Shown here in pieces: positions 1-5,463 of a DNA stretch of 6,602 nt; the stretch's first letter is position 1, and each line of letters starts with the position of its first letter. The translations under genes and the position numbers were made by a program. The DNA is from Deltaproteobacteria bacterium. Lineage in GTDB: Bacteria; Myxococcota; Myxococcia; Myxococcales; Myxococcaceae. The DNA is taken from positions 1-6,602 of the forward strand of contig VGRA01000144.1 in NCBI GenBank assembly GCA_016875515.1, read 5' to 3'. The notes below the pieces were generated by a model. The model saw only the letters and a program-made list of their open reading frames with translations, searched no databases and was not told where the DNA came from.

Positions 1-180
1 CAGTTCGGCGCGTTCATCGGCGCGCCCATCGGCTCGCCGAGGGGCCCCACGGCGGTCCCCATCCTCTCCGGGCGGCTCCACCTCCGGAACGCGTCCGGCT
101 TCGCCGTGTACGCCGGCATGTCCTGGGCCTTCGTGGCCGAGTCGCTGGTGTGGACGTACGGCGTGGGGAACCGCTTCTAG
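1..180 (+). CDS. 3' end of an unidentified protein, possibly outer-membrane
   Basis: Frame 1 is open from the window edge to TAG at 178-180, giving 59 residues of a C-terminus. I do not recognise the family. The end of the protein alternates polar and hydrophobic or aromatic residues and finishes in Phe (WTYGVGNRF), with Val, Tyr and Trp at positions -5, -7 and -9. This resembles the C-terminal beta-signal of outer-membrane barrels, but the -3 residue is Asn rather than aromatic, so the barrel idea is only an inference. The gene converges on the minus-strand gene ending at 194, with 13 bp between the two stops and no room for a terminator hairpin. The start and most of the protein lie outside the window. 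Confidence 0.7.
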   Translation, partial: QFGAFIGAPIGSPRGPTAVPILSGRLHLRNASGFAVYAGMSWAFVAESLVWTYGVGNRF

Positions 181-193
181 CTGCCGGGGCGCT

Positions 194-670
194 TCAGCGG
201 TTGAGGACGAAGGCGCAGGCCGAGTCCAGCACCACCTTCACCCCCGAGAGCGCCTTGAGCAGCCGCGCCCCGTGGGCGAGATCCTCCTCCAGCGCCGCGT
301 CCACCACGGCCTTTTGCACCCCCTGGTGCTCGAGCGACAGCTTCGTGCGGCGCTTGGCCGCCTCCAGCTCCGCTTCCATGCCGGCGCGCGCCCGCCGGGC
401 CGCTTCTTCCAACTGGGCCTCGTCGAAGATGGCCAGGTCCCAGGAGGCGCCCGCCTCCGCCACCGCATCCCGCATCAGCTCGTTGCGATGCAGCAACTCC
501 AGCGAGGCGATGCACCGCGGGAAGCAGCTCCAGGGGTTGATGCCCGGGGCCTCCTCCAGCGAGGACTCGAAGCGCTCGGAGTCCATGAGGGTGAGGCGCT
601 GGTTGAACTTGTGCGCCAGCTCCATCAGCCACTGCACCGTCAGGTGGGAGATAACGGACCTTCTGGCCAA
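194..670 (-). CDS. Hypothetical helical protein, 158 aa, downstream of the UbiB-like kinase
   Basis: This frame ends at TGA (194-196). No ATG, GTG or TTG lies in frame between the TTG at 670 and the stop of the kinase gene, so TTG is the earliest downstream start. A weak purine patch (AGAAG) lies about 7 nt before it. In-frame GTG and ATG codons at residues 12, 16 and 29 are alternatives without a better ribosome site. The protein lacks a signal peptide and membrane segments. It looks mostly helical, with a charged Glu/Ala/Arg/Lys-rich stretch at residues 85-112 that could form a coiled coil, and two Cys near residues 49-53 (CFPRC). I do not recognise the family. It follows the kinase gene by 56 bp on the same strand, so co-transcription is likely and a functional link is possible but unproven. 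Confidence 0.7.
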   Translation of the reverse strand: MARRSVISHLTVQWLMELAHKFNQRLTLMDSERFESSLEEAPGINPWSCFPRCIASLELLHRNELMRDAVAEAGASWDLAIFDEAQLEEAARRARAGMEAELEAAKRRTKLSLEHQGVQKAVVDAALEEDLAHGARLLKALSGVKVVLDSACAFVLNR

Positions 671-726
671 GGACGGGCTTCTGCACGGCGTGCCTGTGTG
701 AACGGGGGTGGTTGAAAGCGGAAAGG

Positions 727-2043
727 TCAGCCCTGCGCGTGGGGGAGCAGTTCCAGGAAGGCCTCGCGGAAGGGCCCGCGCGCGCGCAGCAGCTTGAGGT
801 TCTGGACGAGCCCGCCCGCGGCGCGGAAGAACAGCGGCGCCTCCTCGGGGGGGCGCACCCTGAGGAAGGTGGCGAAGCGGTCCTTAAAAAGCCGTTCCAT
901 CCGCTTCTGCGTGTCGTCCTCCGCATAGTCCCAGTCCGGGGCGCGCATGGGCCGGCACCCGGTGTCCACGATGGCGTGGACCAGGGACGCGCACTCGTCG
1001 TCCGGCACGGTGATGTCGAACCCGGACTTTCGGGAGAGGTCCACCACGTCCACGCCGGCCGCCTCCCGGCCCAGCACGCCCAGGCGGAACATGGCGCGGT
1101 TGACCTCCACGAAGACGGGGCTGAACTGCTTGATGCTGCCGAAGTCCAGCACCCCCAGCCGCCCGTCCGGCAGCACGAGGAAGTTCCCGGGGTGCGGGTC
1201 CACGTGCATGCATCCCGAGTTCAGGAAGGGGCCGAAGGTGTTGCGGAGCAGCTGCCGCCCCACCCGGTAGCGGGTGGCCTCGTCCACCTCCGCGCCCGGC
1301 TTGAGCAGTTCCTTGAGCGTGGGGCCCTCGAAGCGCTCGAGCGTCAGCACGCGGCCGGCGGTGAGCGCGTCCACGGGCGCGGGGGCGGCCAGGTCCGGGA
1401 AGGGGCGGAGCGCCTCCGCGTACGCGCGGGCCAGCCGGGCCTCCCGGCGGTAGTCCAGCTCGTACACCAGCTCGCGCTTCACCTCGTCGTAGTACTTGCG
1501 GACGTCCAGCTTCTGGTTTGCGCCCAGCGCCTTGACGAGCAGGCCGAGGTTGTCCAGGTCGCTGCGCAGGGCGTCTGCCACCTTCGGGTACTGCACCTTC
1601 ACCACCACGTCCCGGCCGTCGTGGGTGGTGGCCCGGTGCACCTGGCCCAGTGAGGCGGCGGCGAGCGGCGCCTGCTCGAAGTTGGCAAAGGCAGACTCGG
1701 GCGGCTCGCCCAGCTCCTCCTCCACCACCTCGCGCACCGCAGACCACGGCATGGGCGGGGCGGCGTTCTGCAAGCGGGCGAGCACCGCCCGGGCCTCGGG
1801 CGGGAAGGCCTCCGGGTCCATGCTGAGGGCCTGGCCCAGCTTCATGGCCGCGCCCTTCATCTCCCCCAGCGTGGCGGCCAGCTTCTCTGCGCTGGCCTGG
1901 CTCAAGCCCTTGTCCGGCTCGCCGCCGGAGAGCTTCTTCACTCCTCGCGCGAGCGCGTCCGCGGACAGGCTGGCGGTCAGCCCCGCCAGCTTGCGGAAGC
2001 GGGCAAAACGCCCGGAGGGGAGGGAGTCGTCGTCTTGGGCCAT
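727..2043 (-). CDS. ABC1/AarF/UbiB-family atypical protein kinase-like protein
   Basis: The 438-residue product carries the hallmarks of the UbiB/ADCK/COQ8 family. The KxGQ motif is KLGQ at residues 68-71, inside the family-typical context GAAMKLGQALS. The Ala-rich nucleotide loop AAASLGQVH is at 128-136, the catalytic-type lysine in VKVQYP is K149, the ELDYRREA helix runs 195-202, DPHPGN is at 282-287 and the metal-binding DFG is at 300-302. All key residues are intact. Family members bind nucleotide and support ubiquinone or other isoprenoid-lipid metabolism, or mitochondrial and plastid homeostasis; the direct substrate is often unknown. No C-terminal transmembrane segment of the E. coli UbiB kind is visible, so this is closer to a soluble ADCK-like form. 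A purine-rich GGGAGG lies upstream of the ATG but about 20 nt away, so the start is probable rather than certain. No quinone genes are adjacent. Confidence 0.93.
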   Translation of the reverse strand: MAQDDDSLPSGRFARFRKLAGLTASLSADALARGVKKLSGGEPDKGLSQASAEKLAATLGEMKGAAMKLGQALSMDPEAFPPEARAVLARLQNAAPPMPWSAVREVVEEELGEPPESAFANFEQAPLAAASLGQVHRATTHDGRDVVVKVQYPKVADALRSDLDNLGLLVKALGANQKLDVRKYYDEVKRELVYELDYRREARLARAYAEALRPFPDLAAPAPVDALTAGRVLTLERFEGPTLKELLKPGAEVDEATRYRVGRQLLRNTFGPFLNSGCMHVDPHPGNFLVLPDGRLGVLDFGSIKQFSPVFVEVNRAMFRLGVLGREAAGVDVVDLSRKSGFDITVPDDECASLVHAIVDTGCRPMRAPDWDYAEDDTQKRMERLFKDRFATFLRVRPPEEAPLFFRAAGGLVQNLKLLRARGPFREAFLELLPHAQG

Positions 2044-2096
2044 GGGCAGCGGCGGGTGCCTTTACCTCCCGGCGCGCCCGGATGCACCACGGACGT

Positions 2097-2129
2097 ACCG
2101 GGGGCCCCGCCGCGCCCCCCTGCCCCGGT
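2097..2129 (-). terminator. GC-rich hairpin, possible terminator of gene X before IS insertion
   Basis: ACCGGGG (2097-2103) and CCCCGGT (2123-2129) form a perfect 7-bp stem around a 19-nt GC-rich loop. No T-tract follows on either strand, so an intrinsic terminator is not proven. If the IS5 element is removed, the hairpin begins 11 nt after the gene X stop codon on the minus strand, which is where a terminator would be expected. Today the IS separates it from gene X. The rest of the spacer between the kinase start (2043) and the IS (2144) shows nothing else recognisable. Confidence 0.35.
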
Positions 2130-2143
2130 CGCCCGTGCGCCTA

Positions 2144-2159
2144 GAACCCATCTCACAAC
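2144..2159 (+). repeat. Left terminal inverted repeat of the IS5 element
   Basis: GAACCCATCTCACAAC matches the reverse complement of the right end (GAGCACGTCTCATAAC) at 12 of 16 positions, with the core TCTCA shared. The outer base belongs either to the IS or to the CTAG target, depending on whether the duplication is TA or CTAG. Confidence 0.8.
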
Positions 2160-2173
2160 GTCGCCCGCGTGAG

Positions 2174-2200
2174 TCCGCGAAAGGAGATCGCTTTCGCGGA
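2174..2200 (+). other. Perfect 10-bp hairpin in the IS5 transposase leader
   Basis: TCCGCGAAAG (2174-2183) and CTTTCGCGGA (2191-2200) are perfect inverted repeats around a 7-nt loop. The hairpin lies 30 bp inside the left IS end and about 30 nt before the ribosome site of the transposase. In other ISs such subterminal stems reduce transposase expression from outside transcription. That role is an inference here. No T-tract follows, so simple termination is less likely. Confidence 0.6.
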
Positions 2201-2240
2201 GGGGATCGACTGCAGAGGCGGAATCTGATCGAAGGTGAGG

Positions 2241-3031
2241 ATGCAGCTCACCGACGAGCAGTGGCAGGCAGTCGAGCCGTGCATCCCCGAGGAGGAGCGG
2301 CGTGCTCCCGGCAGGCGTGGCGGGCGTCCGTGGGTATCTGCACGGCAGGTGCTCGATGGCGTCCTTTGGGTACTGCGCACGGGCGCGCCCTGGGGTGACT
2401 TGCCACGGCGTTTTCCGCCGTACCAAACGTGTCACCGGCGATTTCAGCGGTGGGTGGAAGCGGGCGTGCTGCCGAAGGTGCTCGCCGCCCTACGGCGGGA
2501 CCTCGAGAAGCGAGGTGGCATCGAGGATGCGGAGGCCTTCATCGACGGCACCTACGTGCCGGCGAAAAAAGGGGGGCCTGCGTCGGGAAGTGCCGCGCCG
2601 GGCGGGCGACGAAACTCATGGCAGTGGCAGACGGCGATGGTCTTCCACTCGCTGTCCATATTGCGCCAGGAAACCGATTCGACAGTGTGCTCACCGAGAG
2701 AACTCTCGACGCTGCTTTCGTGGAGGAGTTGCCGCCTCGACTGATTGCGGACAAGGCGTGGGACGGCGGCGCACTCCAGACGCGCCTCCTCGAGGAACGC
2801 GGCATCGACCTCATCGCGCCGAAGAAGAGCAACAGCAAGCGCAAGCAGGACGGACGCAAGCTGCGTCGCTACCGGCGGCGCTGGAAGATTGAGCGCCTCT
2901 TCGCCTGGCTCAAGCGCTGGCGCCCCCTGGCCACTCGGTGGGAAAGAAAGGCCGAGAACTTCCTCGGCCTCGTCCACGTCGGCTGCATCGTCCTGCTGCT
3001 CCGACGGCTTTGCCCGGAGACAGGGTTATGA
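2241..3031 (+). CDS. IS5-family transposase, expressed through a -1 frameshift
   Basis: ATG at 2241 has a GAAGG ribosome site 5 nt upstream and is preferred over the in-frame GTG at 2235. Frame one gives the N-terminal DUF4096-like part (LTDEQWQAVEP, then the GRPW and RTGAPWGDLP motifs) and the first catalytic Asp in FIDGTYV (Asp codon at 2544). Read alone, this frame stops at 2744 with an unrelated tail. The -1 frame resumes the family sequence (TKLMAVADGDGLPLAVHI), then supplies the second Asp in LIADKAWD and the Y-(2)-R-(3)-E-(6)-K signature in YRRRWKIERLFAWLK, ending at TGA 3029-3031. The joined product is about 265 residues, normal for the group, with the full DDE triad. A decayed copy with a chance indel is the alternative, but the homopolymer position is typical of programmed shifting. 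Confidence 0.88.
2565..2576 (+). other. A6G6 slippery run, site of the -1 frame change in the IS5 transposase
   Basis: Zero-frame codons here are GCG AAA AAA GGG GGG CCT. A shift of -1 anywhere in this run joins the two conserved halves of the transposase with no missing family sequence. The run allows P-site re-pairing on AAA or GGG, and also transcriptional slippage. It is not the perfectly phased A_AAA_AAG heptamer, so I cannot tell which mechanism acts. Confidence 0.7.
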
Positions 3032-3040
3032 GACGTGCTC
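3025..3040 (-). repeat. Right terminal inverted repeat of the IS5 element
   Basis: This is the partner of the left repeat at 2144-2159. The transposase stop codon TGA (3029-3031) lies inside it, so coding sequence runs into the IS end. Confidence 0.8.
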
Positions 3041-3457
3041 TAGGGGACCTGCGTGCGCCGGGTGCAGCGAAGGGCCAGTCCGCCCTCGCAGTGGTACGCC
3101 GCGTCCCGGCCCTGCGGGTAAGTGAGCGCGCTCACGCGGTTGGAGACCCCCGGGGTGAGGTCCCCCGCCTTGATGGTGCCGTCCGCCGCGCGGAGGTAGA
3201 CCTTGAGGCTGAAGTAGAACGTCCCCCAGTAGCTGGTGGTGTTGTTGGGGTTGGCGTTGGACGCCTGCGTCAGCGTGTTCTGCAAGAAGACGTAGTCGGC
3301 GTCGTTGAACGTGGCCAGGTCGGACTCGGCCAGGAGGTGCCAGTCCTGTCCCAGCTGGGACTCGCAGATGTTCACGTCATTGACGAGCTGCGGAATCCAG
3401 TAGGGCTTGGCGGTGTATTGGTCGTATGCGCACTGGGCCACCAGCTGGTAGTTGGTG
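3040..3457 (-). pseudogene. 3' fragment of gene X, secreted cysteine-containing protein
   Basis: This minus-strand frame continues gene X after the IS3-like element. With one repeat copy removed it encodes residues about 94-231 of the reconstructed protein (TNYQLVAQCAYDQY onward). Four of the five cysteines lie here (reconstructed residues 102, 124, 216, 224), along with several aromatic stretches such as TSYWGTFYFSLKVYL. It ends in RRTQVP and a TAG whose TA is the presumed IS5 target; the G comes from the IS end now and from host DNA originally, so the native stop is kept. A GTG at 3441 could start a 133-residue fragment, but it lacks a signal peptide and lies beyond the IS terminator-like hairpin, so expression is doubtful. 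Family not recognised. Confidence 0.75.
3444..3457. repeat. Left copy of the 14-bp direct repeat flanking the IS3-like element
   Basis: GCTGGTAGTTGGTG occurs here and at 4912-4925, directly outside the TG and CA ends of the IS. Two more bases (CA) also match at 3442-3443, making 16 bp in total, but the right-hand CA doubles as the IS terminus. Confidence 0.85.
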
Positions 3458-3477
3458 TGTAGTGTTCCCCGTCAGTC

Positions 3478-3524
3478 AAGACACCCGCGCTCGCGGCAAT
3501 TGGGTGGGTTGAGCGCGGTGTCTT
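3478..3524 (-). terminator. Strong hairpin directly after IS3-like orfB
   Basis: AAGACACCCGCGCTC (3478-3492) pairs with GAGCGCGGTGTCTT (3511-3524), a stem of 14 pairs with one bulged C and an 18-nt loop. On the minus strand it starts 4 nt after the orfB stop (TGA, 3531-3529). The stem ends in GTGTCTT but no long U-run follows. A terminator, or a barrier shielding downstream host DNA, is the likely role. Confidence 0.6.
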
Positions 3525-3528
3525 TGGT

Positions 3529-4407
3529 TCACGCCGCGTAGGCGGCAGGTGTTTGTAGTTTGGCGTCTCGGTACTCGCTGGGCGTCATCCAGCCGAGCGA
3601 CTGGTGGGCGCGGCCCGTGTGGTACTTCACCAGCCACGCGGCGATGGCCTCGCGCAGCTCGGCTGCGGTGTTCCAGTCCCGCAGCCACACGACCTCTTCC
3701 TTCAGCGTACGGATGAAGCGCTCGACGACGGCGTTGCCCGTCGGCCGCCCCACGGGGGCAAACGTGTGGTCCAGGCCCCAGCGGAGGACGAGCTCAGCGC
3801 AGTCCGCCCCGGTGTACTGGGGGCCGTGGTCGGTCCGCAGTTCGAGGCCGGGCGGCACCGCCGCCGGGTGCCCATAGGCCGTCTCCAAGGCCTGCTCGAC
3901 GGAGGCCAGGATGGCCGGGGCCTGCTGGTCCTTCGTCACCACCATGCCCAGCACGCTGCGGCAGCCGCAGTCGATGGTGGGCACCACCGCCACCACGCCG
4001 TCCACCCTCGTCCACACCGTCGTGAAGTCCGCTGCCAAGCGCCTGTCCGGCTGGGGCACCGCGACGTGTCCCCGCGTCGGCTCGCCCGGCTCGCTGTCCC
4101 TCGCCAGGACGAGCCCGTTGGCCTTCATCAGCGCCCACACACGCTTCTTGGACACCTTCAGCCCGTGGTCGCGCCGCAGCGTGGCCCACACCTTCCGCAC
4201 GCCCCACGCCGGGTTGGCGTCGATGATGAGCTCAATCTTCTCCAGCACCTTCGCCGCCGGCGCGATGTCCGGCCGCACCGGCAATCGCACCACCTTCGCC
4301 ACCGGCGAAGGCCCCTTCCGCGCCGCGTAGTACGCCTGCCGCGACACGCCGAACGTCGTGCACAGCAACTGCACCGTCGCCACCCCCGCGACCGTCTCCC
4401 GCGTCAT
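3529..4407 (-). CDS. IS3-like transposase orfB (rve integrase core)
   Basis: The 292-residue product has an HTH-like region at about residues 65-100 (AWGVRKVWATLRRDHG), then a retroviral-type integrase core with D127 (AADFTT), D193 (RTDHGPQYTG) and E229 (NAVVERF). There are exactly 35 residues between the last two, so DD(35)E is intact. The C-terminal KYHTGRAHQSLGWMTPSEY matches the conserved IS3/IS481 tail. It catalyses strand cleavage and joining at the IS ends. The ATG at 4407 overlaps the orfA stop as ATGA, allowing coupled translation. The frame is also open upstream in -1 relative to orfA, so an orfAB fusion is possible, but no well-phased A-rich slippery heptamer is visible in the overlap (codons GAG AGG AAG GGG). 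Full length with no visible decay. Confidence 0.92.
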   Translation of the reverse strand: MTRETVAGVATVQLLCTTFGVSRQAYYAARKGPSPVAKVVRLPVRPDIAPAAKVLEKIELIIDANPAWGVRKVWATLRRDHGLKVSKKRVWALMKANGLVLARDSEPGEPTRGHVAVPQPDRRLAADFTTVWTRVDGVVAVVPTIDCGCRSVLGMVVTKDQQAPAILASVEQALETAYGHPAAVPPGLELRTDHGPQYTGADCAELVLRWGLDHTFAPVGRPTGNAVVERFIRTLKEEVVWLRDWNTAAELREAIAAWLVKYHTGRAHQSLGWMTPSEYRDAKLQTPAAYAA

Positions 4408-4835
4408 CGCGAGGACCTCGCGGGCGGCGTAGGGCGCCCCTTCCTCTCGTCCTCCAGCGCCCGCTTCAGCAGAGCCTGCGCGATGGCCCCCTCTGTCACC
4501 GTCTCGCGCAGCAGCTTGTTCTCCCGCTCCAACTCCGCCTCTCGCTCGCTGCGGCCCGTACCCCGGCGCATCGCCTCGCGCATGCCCTCCAGCGCATCGA
4601 CACGCCACCCCTCGATGGTCTCCGGCTGCACGCCAAACCGCCGCGCAAGCTGGTCCACGCTCGCCTTGCCGGACATCAACTCCAGCACGGCCTCCTCACG
4701 TTCCGCTGCGCTCCGCCGCCCAGGCCTGCCGCGAACAACCTCCATGCCCGCTGGCTCTGGGGGAGGACGGGGGCTCTCCGTCTCACCCTGCGTCTTCGCC
4801 ATCACGTCTCGCTCTCTTCGCGTCCGTCGTTTCAC
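4404..4835 (-). CDS. IS3-like orfA, DNA-binding subunit
   Basis: The 143-residue product begins at GTG 4835, chosen because AAGG lies 6 nt upstream; an ATG 11 codons later is the alternative. Residues about 1-40 are basic and proline-rich. A helix-turn-helix follows at about 55-80 (ASVDQLARRFGVQPETIEGW), then a heptad-like charged helix at about 97-130 (ELERENKLLRE) resembling the IS3 leucine zipper used for multimerisation. Family role: recognition of the IS ends and partner of orfB or the fusion. The GTG overlaps the TGA that ends the truncated gene X frame, so ribosomes translating gene X could restart here. A TTGACA at 4887-4882 could be part of its own promoter. Confidence 0.88.
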   Translation of the reverse strand: MKRRTRRERDVMAKTQGETESPRPPPEPAGMEVVRGRPGRRSAAEREEAVLELMSGKASVDQLARRFGVQPETIEGWRVDALEGMREAMRRGTGRSEREAELERENKLLRETVTEGAIAQALLKRALEDERKGRPTPPARSSR

Positions 4836-4881
4836 GTCCTGCCTTCTACCCGCGCCGCAGGGGGATTTCCGAGGGACTGAC

Positions 4882-4887
4882 TGTCAA
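4882..4887 (-). promoter_or_regulatory. Candidate -35 box of the IS3-like transposase promoter
   Basis: The minus strand reads TTGACA here, a perfect sigma-70 -35 hexamer just inside the IS end and pointing at orfA, 46 nt before its GTG. No convincing -10 hexamer stands 16-18 nt downstream (the region is C-rich after GGAAAT), so this is weak. Confidence 0.25.
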
Positions 4888-4911
4888 CCTCGGGGACGGG
4901 ATCACCGTACA

Positions 4912-4925
4912 GCTGGTAGTTGGTG
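4912..4925. repeat. Right copy of the 14-bp direct repeat flanking the IS3-like element
   Basis: This copy is identical to 3444-3457. It encodes TNYQ of gene X on the minus strand. Keeping only one copy rejoins the gene in frame: 292 nt from this side plus 404 nt from the other equals 696 nt, or 232 codons including the stop. Confidence 0.85.
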
Positions 4926-5199
4926 CTCAGCTGCAGTGCGGAGAGCGCAGGGTTGGCCGGGGTCTGCAGGGCAATGGCTGCGTACTGCGGCTGGCTGGCA
5001 CAGGTGTTGAGCAGCGTGGAGTAGGTCAGCGCAGAGTTCGCCACGAGCGTCTCGCGGGCCGGCTGCGTGGACGGGTAGTTGGTCCCCTCCCCCGCGTACA
5101 GGACGAGCACCTTGGGGAAGATGGGGGCGGAAATTTCCACGAGCTCCGCGGCAGACGCGGTCGCAGAGGCCAGCAACGCCAGGGCAGAGAGCAGGTTCT

Positions 5200-5463
5200 T
5201 CACGGGGACATCGTCTCGAAGGCGATGGCGCCGTTGTATTGCAGGCCGGGGGTGAATGCGGCGGCGGGCGTTCCACCGTCCGTGGCGGGGGTGCCCGCAT
5301 CCGGCGCGGGGCCCGTGCCAGCATCCGAGGCGGGGGCGCCGGCGTCCGGGGTGGGAGGGTTGGTGCCGGCCTCGCCGCACGCGGCAAAGATGGCGACGGC
5401 CGCGAGCGCGCCCGTCATCAGGAAACGTGTCGTGGGTGGATGGCTCCGCGGAAGGTGCTTCAC
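5200..5463 (-). CDS. Small putative lipoprotein, 87 aa
   Basis: GTG at 5463 gives a basic N-region (KHLPRSHPPTTR), a hydrophobic stretch (MTGALAAVAIFAA) and Cys29 in FAAC. This resembles a signal peptidase II site, though Phe at -3 deviates from the usual Leu, Val or Ile. An ATG at residue 16 would remove the basic region and is less likely. The mature chain has a spacer at residues 33-67 of Pro, Ala, Asp, Gly and Thr with repeated DAG units, then only about 20 residues (FTPGLQYNGAIAFETMSP). Myxobacterial lipoproteins often carry such spacers before a folded domain, and here that domain is essentially absent. No clear ribosome site is visible. The stop overlaps the gene X start as GTGA, suggesting a coupled envelope pair. 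Function unknown. Confidence 0.72.
   Translation of the reverse strand: MKHLPRSHPPTTRFLMTGALAAVAIFAACGEAGTNPPTPDAGAPASDAGTGPAPDAGTPATDGGTPAAAFTPGLQYNGAIAFETMSP

Larger units (their letters stand above)
2144..3040 (+). mobile_element. IS5-family insertion sequence (IS427-like group), about 0.9 kb
   Basis: The element carries one transposase in two frames and is bounded by imperfect 16-bp inverted repeats (2144-2159 and 3025-3040, 12 of 16 identical). Both ends abut CTAG (2141-2144 and 3040-3043), consistent with a TA duplication at 2142-2143 and 3041-3042; a 4-bp CTAG duplication is equally compatible. Length, TA-type target and split transposase all fit the IS427 group of IS5. Stretches of the element look less GC-rich than the host genes. 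It is inserted in opposite orientation to gene X, at that gene's stop codon. Transposition capacity looks intact if the frames are joined during expression. Confidence 0.9.
3458..4911 (-). mobile_element. IS3-like insertion sequence, about 1.45 kb, orfA and orfB
   Basis: The element begins TGTAGTG at 3458 and ends in CA at 4911. Reading inward from the right end gives TGTACGG, and both ends share TGTA followed by CCCGTC with one gap, a weak but plausible terminal inverted repeat. It encodes a helix-turn-helix orfA and an rve-type DDE orfB in the -1 frame, the classic IS3 layout, and its length is normal for the family. The 14-bp target repeat is much longer than the 3-5 bp usual for IS3. Long duplications of this kind are known in the related IS481 family, but IS481 elements have one ORF. 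The element is inserted in the same orientation as gene X. Confidence 0.88.
4832..5203 (-). pseudogene. 5' fragment of gene X, exported protein truncated by the IS
   Basis: GTG at 5203 opens the gene; its GTGA overlaps the lipoprotein stop, so initiation is probably coupled. Residues 1-18 form a signal peptide (VKNLLSALALLASATASA) with likely signal peptidase I cleavage after ASA. The mature part begins AELVEIS and includes FPKVLVLYAGEGTNYPST. After native residue 98 (STNYQL) the frame runs into the IS, adds 25 foreign residues starting YGDPVPEV, and stops at TGA 4834-4832, giving 123 residues. The uninterrupted protein would have 231 residues with cysteines at 68, 102, 124, 216 and 224. One cysteine remains in this fragment, so folding is doubtful. 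Family not recognised; a periplasmic or secreted location is inferred from the signal peptide. Confidence 0.8.

Noticed and set aside
712..1653. Plus-strand open frame of 313 codons opposite the kinase
   Set aside because: The opposite strand encodes a full UbiB-like kinase with all motifs; this frame has none and reads as His/Gly/Glu-rich noise.
3040..3441. The 133-codon frame as an independent gene
   Set aside because: It starts exactly at the IS junction region, has no ribosome site or signal peptide, and joins in frame to the other half of gene X.
3458..4911. Assignment of the larger IS to the IS481 family because of its 14-bp duplication
   Set aside because: IS481 elements carry a single ORF with a built-in N-terminal HTH. 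This one has a separate orfA with HTH and zipper and orfB in the -1 frame, as in IS3.
3604..5010. Long plus-strand open frame of 468 codons across the IS3-like element
   Set aside because: It is antisense to orfA and orfB, which carry recognisable domains; its own translation is Arg/His/Pro-rich and low in complexity, typical of a high-GC shadow.
5225..5367. Repeated codon pattern in the lipoprotein spacer as a possible CRISPR or minisatellite
   Set aside because: The units are short, irregular and follow the DAG/PA protein spacer; there is no constant repeat with unique spacers.
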